64,000 bases of DNA, taken from positions 51,898-115,897 of the forward strand of contig VRUI01000001.1 in assembly GCA_019456225.1 (NCBI GenBank). Direction: 5' to 3'. The position numbers and the translations under genes were made by a program. Under the pieces are notes generated by a model. It saw only the letters and a program-made list of their open reading frames with translations, was not told where the DNA came from and searched no databases. This DNA is from Planctomycetota bacterium (GTDB lineage: Bacteria > Planctomycetota > Phycisphaerae > Sedimentisphaerales > Anaerohalosphaeraceae). This document shows, in pieces, positions 8,121 through 17,306 of this stretch (position 1 is its first letter; the number at the start of each line of letters is the position of its first letter).

Positions 8121-9431
8121 ATGTCGACCCAGTTGGAAATTGCCAGGAGCGGTCAAATAAGCGACGCGGTTAAATCCGTTGCCGCTATCGAAAATCTTGC
8201 CCCAAAATTCATTCGTGACGAAGTTGCGGCGGGGCGTATTGTTATCTGCGCCAATAAGGTTCACCTTGCCGACAACCTCGTTCCAGCAGGTATCGGCAGG
8301 GCACTGACGGTTAAGATCAATGCTAATATCGGGGCAAGCGATGTTCGTTCTTCGCTGGACGGCGAGGTCGAAAAAATGAAGATGGCGATCGACCTCGGGG
8401 CAGATGCGATGATGGACCTGAGCACCGGCGGCGACCTTGACGAGATACGCACGCGGCTGCTTTCTCACTGCAACGTGCCTTTTGGGACGGTTCCGCTTTA
8501 TGAGGTTATCACCGACCGCAGTGTCGAAGAGATCGACCGCGATTCGATCCTGAAGGTTGTAGAAAAGCAGGCAAAGCAGGGCGTTGATTTCTTTACGATA
8601 CACGCCGGTATCCTTCGCGAACATCTCGACCTGATCGGCAGCCGGGTTTGCGGTATTGTCAGCAGGGGGGGAGCGCTCATGGCTAAGTGGATGATTCATC
8701 ACAACAAGCAGAATCCGATGTTCGATATGTTCGACGATCTTTGCGCGATCATGCGTGAGTATGATGTTTGTTTTTCGCTGGGCGATGCACTTCGGCCCGG
8801 CTGTATTGCGGACGCTACCGACGAAGGGCAGATCGCAGAACTTCGCACGCTTGGCGAGCTTACGCAGCGGGCGTGGGAAAACGGCTGCCAGGTTATGGTA
8901 GAAGGGCCGGGGCATGTGCCGTATCATGAGATACAAAAGAATATGGAGATGCAGCAGGAGATTTGCCACGGTGCACCGTTCTATGTGCTCGGGCCGCTTG
9001 TAACGGATATCGCGCCCGGGTATGACCATATTACCTCGGCTATCGGCGGGACGGCTGCGGCTGTTTACGGGGCTTCGTTTTTGTGTTATGTAACTCCGCG
9101 CGAGCATCTTGGTCTGCCCGATGTTGAAGATGTTCGGCAGGGCGTTATCGCCTCGAAGATCGCCGCACACGCAGCTGATATCGCAAAGGGTTTGCCCGGT
9201 GCGGCTGACCGCGATCTGCGTCTTAGCACGGCAAGGGCGAACCTGAACTGGAACGGGCATATCTCCGAATCGCTCGACCCGAATACCGCCCAGCGGATGC
9301 ATGAGGAGGCTTGTGCCGGAAGCGAGATGGCCGAAACAAAAGATTCTGCCGACTACTGCACTATGTGCGGAAGAGACTGGTGCAGCGTGCGGATAAACAA
9401 GGAGATTCGAGATGCCTGCGGCAAGCAATAA
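8121..9431 (+). CDS. thiC: Phosphomethylpyrimidine synthase
   Basis: Radical SAM enzyme that rearranges aminoimidazole ribotide to HMP phosphate in thiamine synthesis. The C-terminal iron-sulfur motif CTMCGRDWC (CxxCxxxxC) lies near residue 414. Family blocks such as NANIGAS, DLSTGGDL, EGPGHVPYHE and LGPLVTDIAPGYDH are all present. The length of 436 residues matches the short form of the family that lacks the N-terminal extension. Expression is controlled by the TPP riboswitch upstream. The stop codon overlaps the start region of the next ORF. Confidence 0.97.
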   Translation: MSTQLEIARSGQISDAVKSVAAIENLAPKFIRDEVAAGRIVICANKVHLADNLVPAGIGRALTVKINANIGASDVRSSLDGEVEKMKMAIDLGADAMMDLSTGGDLDEIRTRLLSHCNVPFGTVPLYEVITDRSVEEIDRDSILKVVEKQAKQGVDFFTIHAGILREHLDLIGSRVCGIVSRGGALMAKWMIHHNKQNPMFDMFDDLCAIMREYDVCFSLGDALRPGCIADATDEGQIAELRTLGELTQRAWENGCQVMVEGPGHVPYHEIQKNMEMQQEICHGAPFYVLGPLVTDIAPGYDHITSAIGGTAAAVYGASFLCYVTPREHLGLPDVEDVRQGVIASKIAAHAADIAKGLPGAADRDLRLSTARANLNWNGHISESLDPNTAQRMHEEACAGSEMAETKDSADYCTMCGRDWCSVRINKEIRDACGKQ

Positions 9432-9447
9432 GCGATTAAGGCGCTTT

Positions 9448-10080
9448 ATGGAAAAGCTGAAATCTGCAATAGAGAGGTTTATAAAGAGCTTTGCTTTTAG
9501 TTTGCTCTTATTTTGTTATTGCGGGTATTCGGCTTTTAGCAATATGCGGTCACTGTTGAATGTTTTTGATTTCTTTGAACTGGTGTATCTGATATTCAAT
9601 GTAACGCTTGGGATACTTTTTTTATTCCGCGAAAAACCCTTGCTGGTTAGTACGAATATTATACATTGGGCCGTTGCCCTCATCACTTCATTTTCGGGTT
9701 TCCTTTATGTCAGGGAGCAAGGCAATAGTGCCGCTTTTTTATTGGTTACAGGCAAATCGCTTATATTATTTGCAATATTGCTGATGCTGTTTTCAGCGCT
9801 TATACTTGGAAGGAGTTTTGGTGTTTTCCCTGCGCTTAGACATGTTAAGACTGCATTTGTGTATCAGCTAGTCAGGCATCCGATGTACCTGTCTTCTATA
9901 ATCATCAAGCTGGGGTATGTGCTGAAAAATCCTTCGGTTTATAATTTCGCCCTTACAGTGGTCATAATATTTTTATATGACAGGCGGGCAAAGTACGAAG
10001 AGAGTATCTTGTCGAATGATCCTTCATACATCGAATACATGCAGAAGGTAAGGTGCAGATTTGTTCCAGGCATATACTGA
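9448..10080 (+). CDS. Isoprenylcysteine carboxyl methyltransferase-like membrane protein
   Basis: About 210 residues with four to five membrane helices. The C-terminus carries the ICMT/PEMT hallmark: LVRHPMYLS, then after a membrane segment an EE.IL..DP.Y..YM..VR.R..PGI block, the S-adenosylmethionine-binding region of this family. The substrate is unknown. An in-frame ATG at 9412 would overlap thiC by 20 bases, but the ATG at 9448 has AAGG at proper spacing. It is probably translated from the thiC transcript, though no thiamine role is implied. Confidence 0.72.
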   Translation: MEKLKSAIERFIKSFAFSLLLFCYCGYSAFSNMRSLLNVFDFFELVYLIFNVTLGILFLFREKPLLVSTNIIHWAVALITSFSGFLYVREQGNSAAFLLVTGKSLILFAILLMLFSALILGRSFGVFPALRHVKTAFVYQLVRHPMYLSSIIIKLGYVLKNPSVYNFALTVVIIFLYDRRAKYEESILSNDPSYIEYMQKVRCRFVPGIY

Positions 10081-10081
10081 A

Positions 10082-11203
10082 TCAGGTTTTCATTGAGTCT
10101 ATTTCAATGATCGCTATCGGGAAGAATATTAGTATTGGCAGCCAGGCCCATAGTTCCGGCCAGATCCTGTCGAATATGAACTGCTCTGTCGATACCATTT
10201 TGCATCCGAATGTGATCAGGAAACACAACGCGGTGATGGCGAAACTTTTCATTATCGCCGGTTTCATCGCCTTGGGGTCGCGGCAAACCAGAACCGGCAG
10301 TGCGATCATCAGCATTATCATATTGATGACCGGGTCGGTAATGCGGAAGTTTTGCTGGCTGATGAGTTCGGCCTGGTCCTTGATCTTTGTCTCCTGGTTG
10401 GCCATGTTTGCCAGCTGAGCCGAGCTTAGCATGGCCTTATAACTTTCCTGCCTTCTAAGCGGTATCTGGTCTGGTGTGACGTCGGTGGTGAAATAGGCAA
10501 CGGTACTGACTTGTGGAAGCTTCCGTTGGTTTGCGGAGCTGTCTATGTCCAGCATAGTTTTTACCCCGTTATCCAGGTCCCATCTTTTTTTGTCGTGGTT
10601 ATAGACGGCGTTATTGGCTTTAATTTTACCTGTGACTACCCATTCGTCTAGTTCTTTACCCTCTTTTCTAAGGATGATCGCCGGGTTTTCCATTGTTTCG
10701 GTTTTTTCGGAGTATAGAGGAGCGCAAATGAGTGAACCATTCCTGTCACTCATGAACCAGATCGAGTATGCATCGCCTTTGGATGGGTCATAATCCTGGC
10801 TTCTTACGAGTTTGTTGGCTAGCCTGGGTATTATCAGTTCCTGGTCGATAACCAGCAGGCCTGTAAAGAGTGCGGAAAGAAAGATGATCGGTGCGATGAC
10901 CCTCTTGAGACTCACTCCCGAAGCCATTACGGCGATCAGTTCATTGTTCTTTGTCATCTTGCCCAGCGAAAAGACAGCGGCAAGTACGGTGATCATGGCA
11001 GCGAGGTCCCTGAAATACAATGCGCATTGGGCGCCGTAATATGAGAGGATATTCTTCATTACAGCGACCGTTCCTGTCTGCTCGGCGAATTCGTCGATAT
11101 TGACAAAAAGATCGATGACTATGCAAAGACCGATCAGGACCATAAAGGCAATGAAGTAGCCGGTTATAAAACTTTTAGCAACATATTTATCAAGAGTTTT
11201 CAT
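10082..11203 (-). CDS. LptF/LptG-family permease (LptG-like)
   Basis: A 373-residue YjgP/YjgQ-family permease. Three helices at the N-terminus (starting LDKYVAKSFITGYFIAFMVL), a periplasmic domain of about 180 residues, and three helices at the C-terminus match LptF/LptG topology and length. These permeases form the inner-membrane part of the LptB2FG ABC exporter that extracts LPS for transport to the outer membrane. It is paired with a second such gene 45 bases upstream. The gap holds short GCAATTAGCGATTA repeats. No lptB is in this window. Confidence 0.85.
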   Translation of the reverse strand: MKTLDKYVAKSFITGYFIAFMVLIGLCIVIDLFVNIDEFAEQTGTVAVMKNILSYYGAQCALYFRDLAAMITVLAAVFSLGKMTKNNELIAVMASGVSLKRVIAPIIFLSALFTGLLVIDQELIIPRLANKLVRSQDYDPSKGDAYSIWFMSDRNGSLICAPLYSEKTETMENPAIILRKEGKELDEWVVTGKIKANNAVYNHDKKRWDLDNGVKTMLDIDSSANQRKLPQVSTVAYFTTDVTPDQIPLRRQESYKAMLSSAQLANMANQETKIKDQAELISQQNFRITDPVINMIMLMIALPVLVCRDPKAMKPAIMKSFAITALCFLITFGCKMVSTEQFIFDRIWPELWAWLPILIFFPIAIIEIDSMKT

Positions 11204-11248
11204 TGTTTAGCAATTAGCGATTAGCAATTAGCGATTAGCTTCTTGCGG

Positions 11249-12874
11249 TTAGGTTCTTGTTAGTTTTCTGTAGATCAGGAAAGCGATTACTGAAAGGGCT
11301 ACTAGTCCGGACCACATGACAATAATTCCTGTGTTTTCCGGCATTGCGGCGTTCCTTGTTTTGGTCAGTTCCTTGCCCGACATGATAAAGACGATCAGTG
11401 CCGCGGCAGGAATTGAGCTTGCGCCGAACGCGCTAAGCAGGTGTCCGCCTTTGAATATTATCCCAAGCGCCACGGCGAAAAGAATCAGCGTGATCGACCC
11501 GATCCCGAAAACCAGTCTCGTATGAACCTCCGAGAGGATCTTTTTTGAGGTGACCCACATTTCACGGTCGGCAATTTTTTTAAGATTGATAAGCGTACCA
11601 GAAGGATTTGCGGCAATAACCGGATCTTCTGTTTCCGGGTTGTTTATCGCAGCGATCAAATCGGCAAGAGTTTGCTTGTTCAATTTATTGCTGATTTCCG
11701 GAGTGAGTTTAATACCTGGAAAAACTTTTCTAAGAAGCGGGGCAGGCCCTTTGAAGTCTCCCTTTCCTTTCCATGATGTGTTAGTAAGCATCAATCCCAG
11801 TTTCGAGTCCGGCTGGTTGTCGGAAAAGGTGAGCTCGGCTTTGTCGTCCGAGGTCCACGTGAGGCTAAGCCGGCGAGAAAACCTGTTATATTCATGGAGT
11901 TTAACAGGTGGTTCAAAACTGATCGTGTTATCGGCCTGGGCCTTACACCCGGCGGTGAATATCTGTAATATCTTGTCTTCTGTGGCGAATTGATAGAAAC
12001 CTATTTCCGGATCGGCGATTTTTTTGGCGATGTCTTCTGCGAGTGCTTCAGTGGCGAGTTGTGCCCTTGCCGCGAGCATCTTATCTCTTACCGGTCCGAA
12101 TTTCGACATGTCGGCGCGAATTTCCTTAAGCCGGTCGATCTTCTGGAATTTGATATTATCGCCAAGCATCGGAGGGAACCTGTACATTGTCGAGGCCTCT
12201 TTGGCATAGGCCGGGTTGTCGTTTTTGTCGAGTTGATAAGTATCCTGGGCGATGGCGGTTACTTCGGTAAAATCGCTGTCCGTTTCGATTATGATCCTTG
12301 CGGATTTTGCGAATATCTGTCTTGTGATGTTATTGTCCTTTGATTCCAATATGACCACCCCGTAGAGCATGTTTGCCTTGGGGACAGCACGGTCTGCATA
12401 GATGCGGAATCTCTTGCCGGGCATCTCGTAGTACCCTTTTCGCTGGATATTTCTGAAGACGATCTGCTTAGCGTTTCCCTGGACGGATTTTTCGGCTCGC
12501 ATGATAAATGCCGGAACAACATAAAAGCTGAGGATCAAATTAGTGATAGCGACGACGACGGCGAGGCACAGTCCGGGATAGACAAGCGTCATCAGGCTTA
12601 TACCGCTCGCTTTGCAGGCAGCAAGTTCGTTATCGCTTGCGAACCTGCCGTAGATCAGTGCAGCCGAAAACAACGCACTCATCGGCAAAACAACGGTCAA
12701 GGTTATTGGAAGGAAATACCCGAGCAGATGAATCGCCTGCTGCGGGCTGACGCCGAACTCCTGGATCGGTTTAAGCATCGAACCAAGGCTCAGCATAAAA
12801 GTAAGCGCAACTGTCGTCAGAACAAAAACGCGGATCAACTCGCGAAAAATATATCTATGAATCGTAAAAACCAT
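11249..12874 (-). CDS. LptF/LptG-family permease with enlarged periplasmic domain
   Basis: The N-terminus (TIHRYIFRELIRVFVLTTVA, then GYFLPITLTVVLPMSALFSA) and the C-terminal helices are those of an LptF/LptG permease. The protein is about 541 residues, against roughly 360 usual, and the extra length is in the periplasmic part between helices 3 and 4. It pairs with the gene at 10082-11203 to give the expected two permeases of an LPS exporter. The start at 12874 is preferred because the family N-terminus begins there; an ATG at 12961 would add 29 unrelated residues. The Shine-Dalgarno is weak at either site. Confidence 0.82.
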   Translation of the reverse strand: MVFTIHRYIFRELIRVFVLTTVALTFMLSLGSMLKPIQEFGVSPQQAIHLLGYFLPITLTVVLPMSALFSAALIYGRFASDNELAACKASGISLMTLVYPGLCLAVVVAITNLILSFYVVPAFIMRAEKSVQGNAKQIVFRNIQRKGYYEMPGKRFRIYADRAVPKANMLYGVVILESKDNNITRQIFAKSARIIIETDSDFTEVTAIAQDTYQLDKNDNPAYAKEASTMYRFPPMLGDNIKFQKIDRLKEIRADMSKFGPVRDKMLAARAQLATEALAEDIAKKIADPEIGFYQFATEDKILQIFTAGCKAQADNTISFEPPVKLHEYNRFSRRLSLTWTSDDKAELTFSDNQPDSKLGLMLTNTSWKGKGDFKGPAPLLRKVFPGIKLTPEISNKLNKQTLADLIAAINNPETEDPVIAANPSGTLINLKKIADREMWVTSKKILSEVHTRLVFGIGSITLILFAVALGIIFKGGHLLSAFGASSIPAAALIVFIMSGKELTKTRNAAMPENTGIIVMWSGLVALSVIAFLIYRKLTRT

Positions 12875-13129
12875 CGTTATCTGTAATCCTATACAGCAAG
12901 GCCGGCATCCTGCCTGCCTGATTTCCTTATCAAGCCGAAACTGACGACTTACGAAGGACATTTTTACAGAAATCGCGCATTTTGCAACAAAAATATATCA
13001 AAGCGGAGTGTTTTTTCGCCCAAACCGCCCAAAACCGACATAAATCCCCAAAAAAACCGATTTGCAGTTTGTATATACAGCACTTTACCTCTGGCACCGA
13101 GCTGTTTCATTGTTACTGCTGTATAACAC

Positions 13130-13173
13130 AAAAAAAAAGGGTGTGTGTCTCACAAAACGAAAGACACACACCC
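13130..13173 (-). terminator. Intrinsic terminator of the first PEP-CTERM gene
   Basis: On the minus strand a 12-base stem GGGTGTGTGTCT / AGACACACACCC is followed by nine T. It lies about 50 bases after the stop codon. Related hairpins follow the two upstream paralogues. Confidence 0.85.
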
Positions 13174-13225
13174 GGAATATTCAAAAACAGGGACATACTT
13201 GTCACCTGTCACTTTTTACTTGTAA

Positions 13226-13996
13226 CTAGAGAGCACGACGTCTCTTCATCCAGCCAACACAAGCAACACCGATACCGCCAAGCAAAAATGCACCTGGAAC
13301 CGGAACTGTGGCAAATCCTTCACTACCACCATTTTCATATCCCTGCAGTTTAACTGCGACTATGATCGTTCCATCAATCATTCCGTCAATCACGTCCAAA
13401 TAAGTATAACGGTCTCCCCCCAAAGCTGGCGGCAGATTGTCAAAATCCGGCGGGTCGATAAGGGAAAAACCAATACCTAACCATTCGGTATCAGGCAAAG
13501 GATCACCTTCTGCAACGATAACATTATTAACGCCATTAAAAGCTGAGTTATCATTGCCGGCTGAGTCGAGAAGTTCTACCTCATATTCAGCAACGAGATC
13601 CTTTATTGCAGGCATATCCTTAGGCTTCTTGCTCTCAGAAAATGATACGCTTCCGTCGGCAGGAACAATAGGGCTCGCCATGTCAAGCAATACTCCATCA
13701 TAAACAGATATTAAGGAAATAAAGCTTTGGTCAGGCCCGATATTTCGGAAGGTAAAAAGTACGTCATTTTCCGGAGTAGCAGGATCAAAATATTCCGATA
13801 CAGTTACCGAAAGCTGCCTTACACCAATTTCAGCATTTGTAAGCTCCTCAGAACCATCGCCTTCTTCCCAGATATGATAAAAACCAAACGTCGCGGAACC
13901 ATCAATGTTCCACGTAACATTGGCCATTACAAACACCGGCTGCGCTATAAAGAAGAGCAGTATTGCTATACAAATTATTAAATTATTTTTTTTCAT
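13226..13996 (-). CDS. Secreted PEP-CTERM-type sorting-domain protein
   Basis: About 256 residues with a signal peptide (MKKNNLIICIAILLFFIAQP) and a C-terminal tripartite sorting signal: VPVPGAF, a hydrophobic segment, and KRRR. This is the PVPGA variant of the PEP-CTERM motif, which exosortases process for export and surface attachment in Gram-negative bacteria. The central domain is beta-rich with no recognised family. The start is placed at 13996, where AAGGAAG precedes the ATG; an upstream ATG at 14020 adds eight residues. It is one of three neighbouring genes with near-identical C-termini. Confidence 0.8.
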   Translation of the reverse strand: MKKNNLIICIAILLFFIAQPVFVMANVTWNIDGSATFGFYHIWEEGDGSEELTNAEIGVRQLSVTVSEYFDPATPENDVLFTFRNIGPDQSFISLISVYDGVLLDMASPIVPADGSVSFSESKKPKDMPAIKDLVAEYEVELLDSAGNDNSAFNGVNNVIVAEGDPLPDTEWLGIGFSLIDPPDFDNLPPALGGDRYTYLDVIDGMIDGTIIVAVKLQGYENGGSEGFATVPVPGAFLLGGIGVACVGWMKRRRAL

Positions 13997-14197
13997 AATT
14001 ATCTTCCTTACAAAAAACATTCGAATAGAATTATATTAACCTTTCAATGCCGGCCGCATAAAGCCGGCTGTGCTGCAAATTTTGCTGCCTTTCTTAAGTT
14101 TTGTTATTTTGTTAAAACAATTCCATTCGTTCTAAACGTCTTGCGGGTAAAGCTCCGCAACATTAGACTTACTGCTTTGTACTGCTAAAGACCGGAT

Positions 14198-14230
14198 CGG
14201 TGTGTGTCCCGCAAAACGAAACACACACCG
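14198..14230 (-). repeat. Hairpin after second PEP-CTERM gene
   Basis: CGGTGTGTGT / ACACACACCG stem, the counterpart of the terminator at 13130-13173 including the flanking CGGAATA and CAAAACGAAA bases. It lacks a T-run, so termination may be weak. A more decayed copy is at about 15097-15131 after the third gene. Confidence 0.7.
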
Positions 14231-14286
14231 CCGGAATAATCAAATAACAAGGACATATTTGTCGCCTGTCACTTTTAACGTGTAAC

Positions 14287-14970
14287 TTAAAGCCCGCGAC
14301 GTCTCTTCATCCAACCAACACAAGCAACACCAATACCACTAAGCAAAAACGCGCCTGGTACTGGGACTCTATTATCGGGTGGTAGTACATCTTCGTCGAT
14401 AAAGAACATGTCCATTCCGAAGCAAGCTACCTGGCTTGTTACCGTAAATGTAAACTTATCGATGACGTCAAAAGAAGAAGGCAAGAAAACTTGCGGGTTT
14501 GGCCCGGCCCAGCCCCAATCATCAGGTGCCAATAATATTGAGGGACCAGCAACACCACCGAGCCAGGGAGTTATCCAGGTTTTCTCAGTACCATTGGCTG
14601 CTCCGCCGCCCGTTATCGAGTTACTGGTTAGTTCGAAGTAGCCCAGGTCAAAAGTACCACCGCCAACTTTGGTTACATCAATCGAAGTTAAATTACCAAA
14701 ACCACCGCCTGCCCAATGTCCATGTATTACATCGTTTGCTCCACCATAATAATCACCGATTATACCACCTTGACCGATGAAATCCAGTTTGAAACCACCT
14801 TCTATATAGTAATCCGTAGCACCCCAGGCAGTCGCAGCAGTGGAATTGTTATTTGTAACGACTGTGCCGCCGGCTACTAGAGTTGCCGTTCCGCCAGTAA
14901 AGTCGATGACAACTCCAAATGAAGCTGTTGCCATCCCCATAACTAACATTGCAATTAATAATTTTTTCAT
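14287..14970 (-). CDS. Secreted PEP-CTERM-type sorting-domain protein
   Basis: About 227 residues. A signal peptide begins MKKLLIAMLVMGMATASFG, and the C-terminus has VPVPGAF, a hydrophobic stretch and KRRR, nearly identical to the neighbours. The body is Gly/Thr/Asn-rich and beta-like. The start at 14970 has AAGGAA seven bases upstream; a longer ORF to 15045 would add a basic extension before the signal peptide and is rejected. Likely exported and anchored by an exosortase-type system that is not in this window. Confidence 0.8.
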   Translation of the reverse strand: MKKLLIAMLVMGMATASFGVVIDFTGGTATLVAGGTVVTNNNSTAATAWGATDYYIEGGFKLDFIGQGGIIGDYYGGANDVIHGHWAGGGFGNLTSIDVTKVGGGTFDLGYFELTSNSITGGGAANGTEKTWITPWLGGVAGPSILLAPDDWGWAGPNPQVFLPSSFDVIDKFTFTVTSQVACFGMDMFFIDEDVLPPDNRVPVPGAFLLSGIGVACVGWMKRRRGL

Positions 14971-15147
14971 AATATTTCCTTTTAACTGAACAAGCTTTCG
15001 CTTGTTATTGTTGTCTTGTGAAGAATTTCTCACAACTAAAGACATTAGTAGATTAAATTTAATTTACAAGACTAACGCAGTCTTGCAAAATCCGGGTTAG
15101 CGTGTGTTTCGGATAACGAAAGACACACAACCGGAGTAATCAGTAAC

Positions 15148-15906
15148 TTAAAGACTGCGACGTCTCTTGATCCAACCAACACAAGCAACACCAAGACCAC
15201 CAAGAAGGAGCGCACCTGGTACTGGAACTGGAATTACAGATTCGACCATAACTACCATGTCGGTGTAATCCTGATCTGAAATGCCACCAGCAAAGGTAAG
15301 ATCTTCAAATGCTAGAATAAACTCACCGGAAGTCCAAGCGCCAGCTGCAAAGGGAAGTATCTGCACTTCCTCACCTATACCCCGATAAGCTCCCATATGA
15401 TCAGCGCCATCAGAGTTCATACTTGTGTCACTGTGCCACAGCCCGCCGCCAGCACTTAGAGTAGAATCCAGATAGAACCCAAAGACGTTTCCGCTGAAAT
15501 CTACACCCGTATCTAATACACCAAATGCATCGTTTGCGTAGTCTACTAAAACGCTTCCATCGGCCAAGATGCTCAATTTAATCTGATCACCTGCTACATC
15601 GGCACCTGCAAACAATGGGACATATTGCCCGGTATTATACACACCAAATACATTTTTGGGCGCGAAACCTGCCAACTCGATTATCATAGTTGAAACGGAA
15701 CCACCTGTTGCTGTAACGGACCAATATGAATCTCCCAGATCAGGAAGTGCATCTGTTGCAGCTTTTACATCACTGGTTCCATCAGTGGCGATACCATCAA
15801 AAACGCCCTGTAGAAGTGCACCGTTATCTGCAACTTTAAAAGTTGGGTTTGCCATCGCTGGCACTGCCAATGCCGCGATAATTGCTATAAATATTAATTT
15901 TTTCAT
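15148..15906 (-). CDS. Secreted PEP-CTERM-type sorting-domain protein
   Basis: 252 residues with a signal peptide (MKKLIFIAIIAALAVPAMAN) and a C-terminal VPVPGALL, hydrophobic segment and KRRR. The central part differs from the two downstream paralogues, so conservation is confined to the ends. AAAGGAAA precedes the ATG. Each gene of the trio has its own hairpin downstream, suggesting independent transcripts. Confidence 0.8.
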   Translation of the reverse strand: MKKLIFIAIIAALAVPAMANPTFKVADNGALLQGVFDGIATDGTSDVKAATDALPDLGDSYWSVTATGGSVSTMIIELAGFAPKNVFGVYNTGQYVPLFAGADVAGDQIKLSILADGSVLVDYANDAFGVLDTGVDFSGNVFGFYLDSTLSAGGGLWHSDTSMNSDGADHMGAYRGIGEEVQILPFAAGAWTSGEFILAFEDLTFAGGISDQDYTDMVVMVESVIPVPVPGALLLGGLGVACVGWIKRRRSL

Positions 15907-16027
15907 AATAAAATTTCCTTTCTAAAACTATTTTTTAAAACTTCCTAAATCACGACGTATCAAACGCCAAGTTGCTTAACCTTCGAACCGTTAAATAACC
16001 TGACCTTTGATTCGAAAAGTCTCCTGA

Positions 16028-16846
16028 TTAGGAGTTGCGGCTGGGGGGGCCGTGAGGAAGGGTGCTTACGCAAAACGCCGGCGAAAAAGCCAGACTCTGT
16101 CCAGTTGATCGGACCGGGTAAGCCAAAAGCGTTTCGAAGCCAAAGAGATTTGAAATATACGCAGAAAAAGTCGAGACCTTATACGTAAGGTTCGACTGCG
16201 CACTAACAACAAGATCACAGACTGAGTCTGTGATGGAAATCTTATTAAAACTTAAAGAACGCCCGTCATCGGGAATACCTGAAAGTTTTCTGAGCAAACC
16301 GATATACCTGGTTCCCTCGATCTCACAGCGTTCTCTGAAGCCTGTAGAAAGGGCGGTACGCCGGGAGATAACAGATGAAACCTCCGTCGGTTTTAAAGCA
16401 GTTCTTAAGTTATCTGCAAGCTTCGGCAATGCCGAAAGACCAAGCTGGCCAAGGCAGACAAGCCCGACACAAGCGGCGAGCCATGTCTTTCTGTCGCGAA
16501 CAAGCGAGATGCAGAGAAAACCGGTAAGAACCAGCAGAAAGGCCGCGGGAACAGCAGGCATAGCCTTATGACCAGATGAAACGCCAATTACAGATGTGAG
16601 ATTAACAGCAGCTTCCTCGACGGAAGGCACCTTAAGCAATTCAGTCCCGATTTCGGCGAGAGATGAATCGGAAACAGCTACGGGGTCAATGATAAGAGAT
16701 ACTTGATCGGCAGGGGATATAGTTGCAATGTTATCGCAAATGCTGTCACTGACAGTAGCTGCTGCCAGCGAAACGTCCGATAATCCTGCAATAAGCAGAA
16801 GAACCAAGACAAACAACTTTTCTATGCGCCCTCTTAACACTTTCAT
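16028..16846 (-). CDS. Membrane protein with internal sorting-signal-like segment
   Basis: 272 residues. An N-terminal signal peptide is followed by a short acidic extracytoplasmic part, then at about residues 98-145 a segment MPAVPAAFLL-hydrophobic-RDRKTW-hydrophobic that resembles a PEP-CTERM signal but is internal and leads into a second hydrophobic helix. About 125 further residues follow with no known fold. It lies next to three PEP-CTERM-type genes, which suggests a link to the same surface system, but this is inference. Family not recognised. The start codon sits in a 20-base tandem repeat and is coupled to a six-codon mini-ORF. Confidence 0.6.
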   Translation of the reverse strand: MKVLRGRIEKLFVLVLLLIAGLSDVSLAAATVSDSICDNIATISPADQVSLIIDPVAVSDSSLAEIGTELLKVPSVEEAAVNLTSVIGVSSGHKAMPAVPAAFLLVLTGFLCISLVRDRKTWLAACVGLVCLGQLGLSALPKLADNLRTALKPTEVSSVISRRTALSTGFRERCEIEGTRYIGLLRKLSGIPDDGRSLSFNKISITDSVCDLVVSAQSNLTYKVSTFSAYISNLFGFETLLAYPVRSTGQSLAFSPAFCVSTLPHGPPSRNS

Positions 16847-16866
16847 TACCCTCTTAATGCTATCAT
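16846..16866 (-). CDS. Six-codon mini-ORF coupled to downstream start
   Basis: Minus-strand ATG at 16866 encodes MIALRG and stops with TAA at 16848-16846, overlapping the ATG of the next gene as TAATG. Both ATGs are preceded by AAGAGGGTA, because a 20-base unit is tandemly repeated here (16829-16880). This is a classic layout for translational coupling, but it could also be a chance product of the repeat. Confidence 0.3.
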   Translation of the reverse strand: MIALRG

Positions 16867-16880
16867 TACCCTCTTGTGAC

Positions 16881-17306
16881 TACACCCAACTTCCTACACA
16901 AAAAAAAACCAACTCTGTATCAAAATTAAAAGTCTGTAAAAGTTTGTATTACTGTTTTAGTCCTGTACGAAAAAGCATACTAAACATAATTCTTTTATTT
17001 GATAATTCCAAATCCTTTTAGAAAATTACCTGCTTCCGATCAGGTTATCATTGAATCAATTGTGCTAAATTATAGCAAGAACAGAAAAGAAGTCAAGGAA
17101 AAAATCCTATATGAGGGAAAAAACTTATCGAAAAACCCTTTTCCCAGTATTGAAATAGGGCTTTCCTAGGAAAACGCTATATTTCCGGACGTTAATAAAA
17201 CTTGAAAGTCGATTATTAAGCCATGAAAGCGGGTGTGTTTTTTAAGTGATTTTTTAAAATTTTCGCAAAAAAATTTCAATATTCAGATAAAAAACTTAAA
17301 AAAATA
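16881..17306. other. AT-rich intergenic region, no gene seen
   Basis: About 430 bases between two minus-strand genes. It is strongly AT-rich with several A or T runs near 17230-17310 that lie just after the stop of the methyltransferase gene. No ORF with a good start signal, no clear hairpin terminator and no known RNA motif were recognised. Confidence 0.5.

Noticed and set aside
8106..9428. 440-codon open frame opposite thiC
   Set aside because: Antisense shadow of thiC; codon pattern of the thiC strand explains it and no family is seen.
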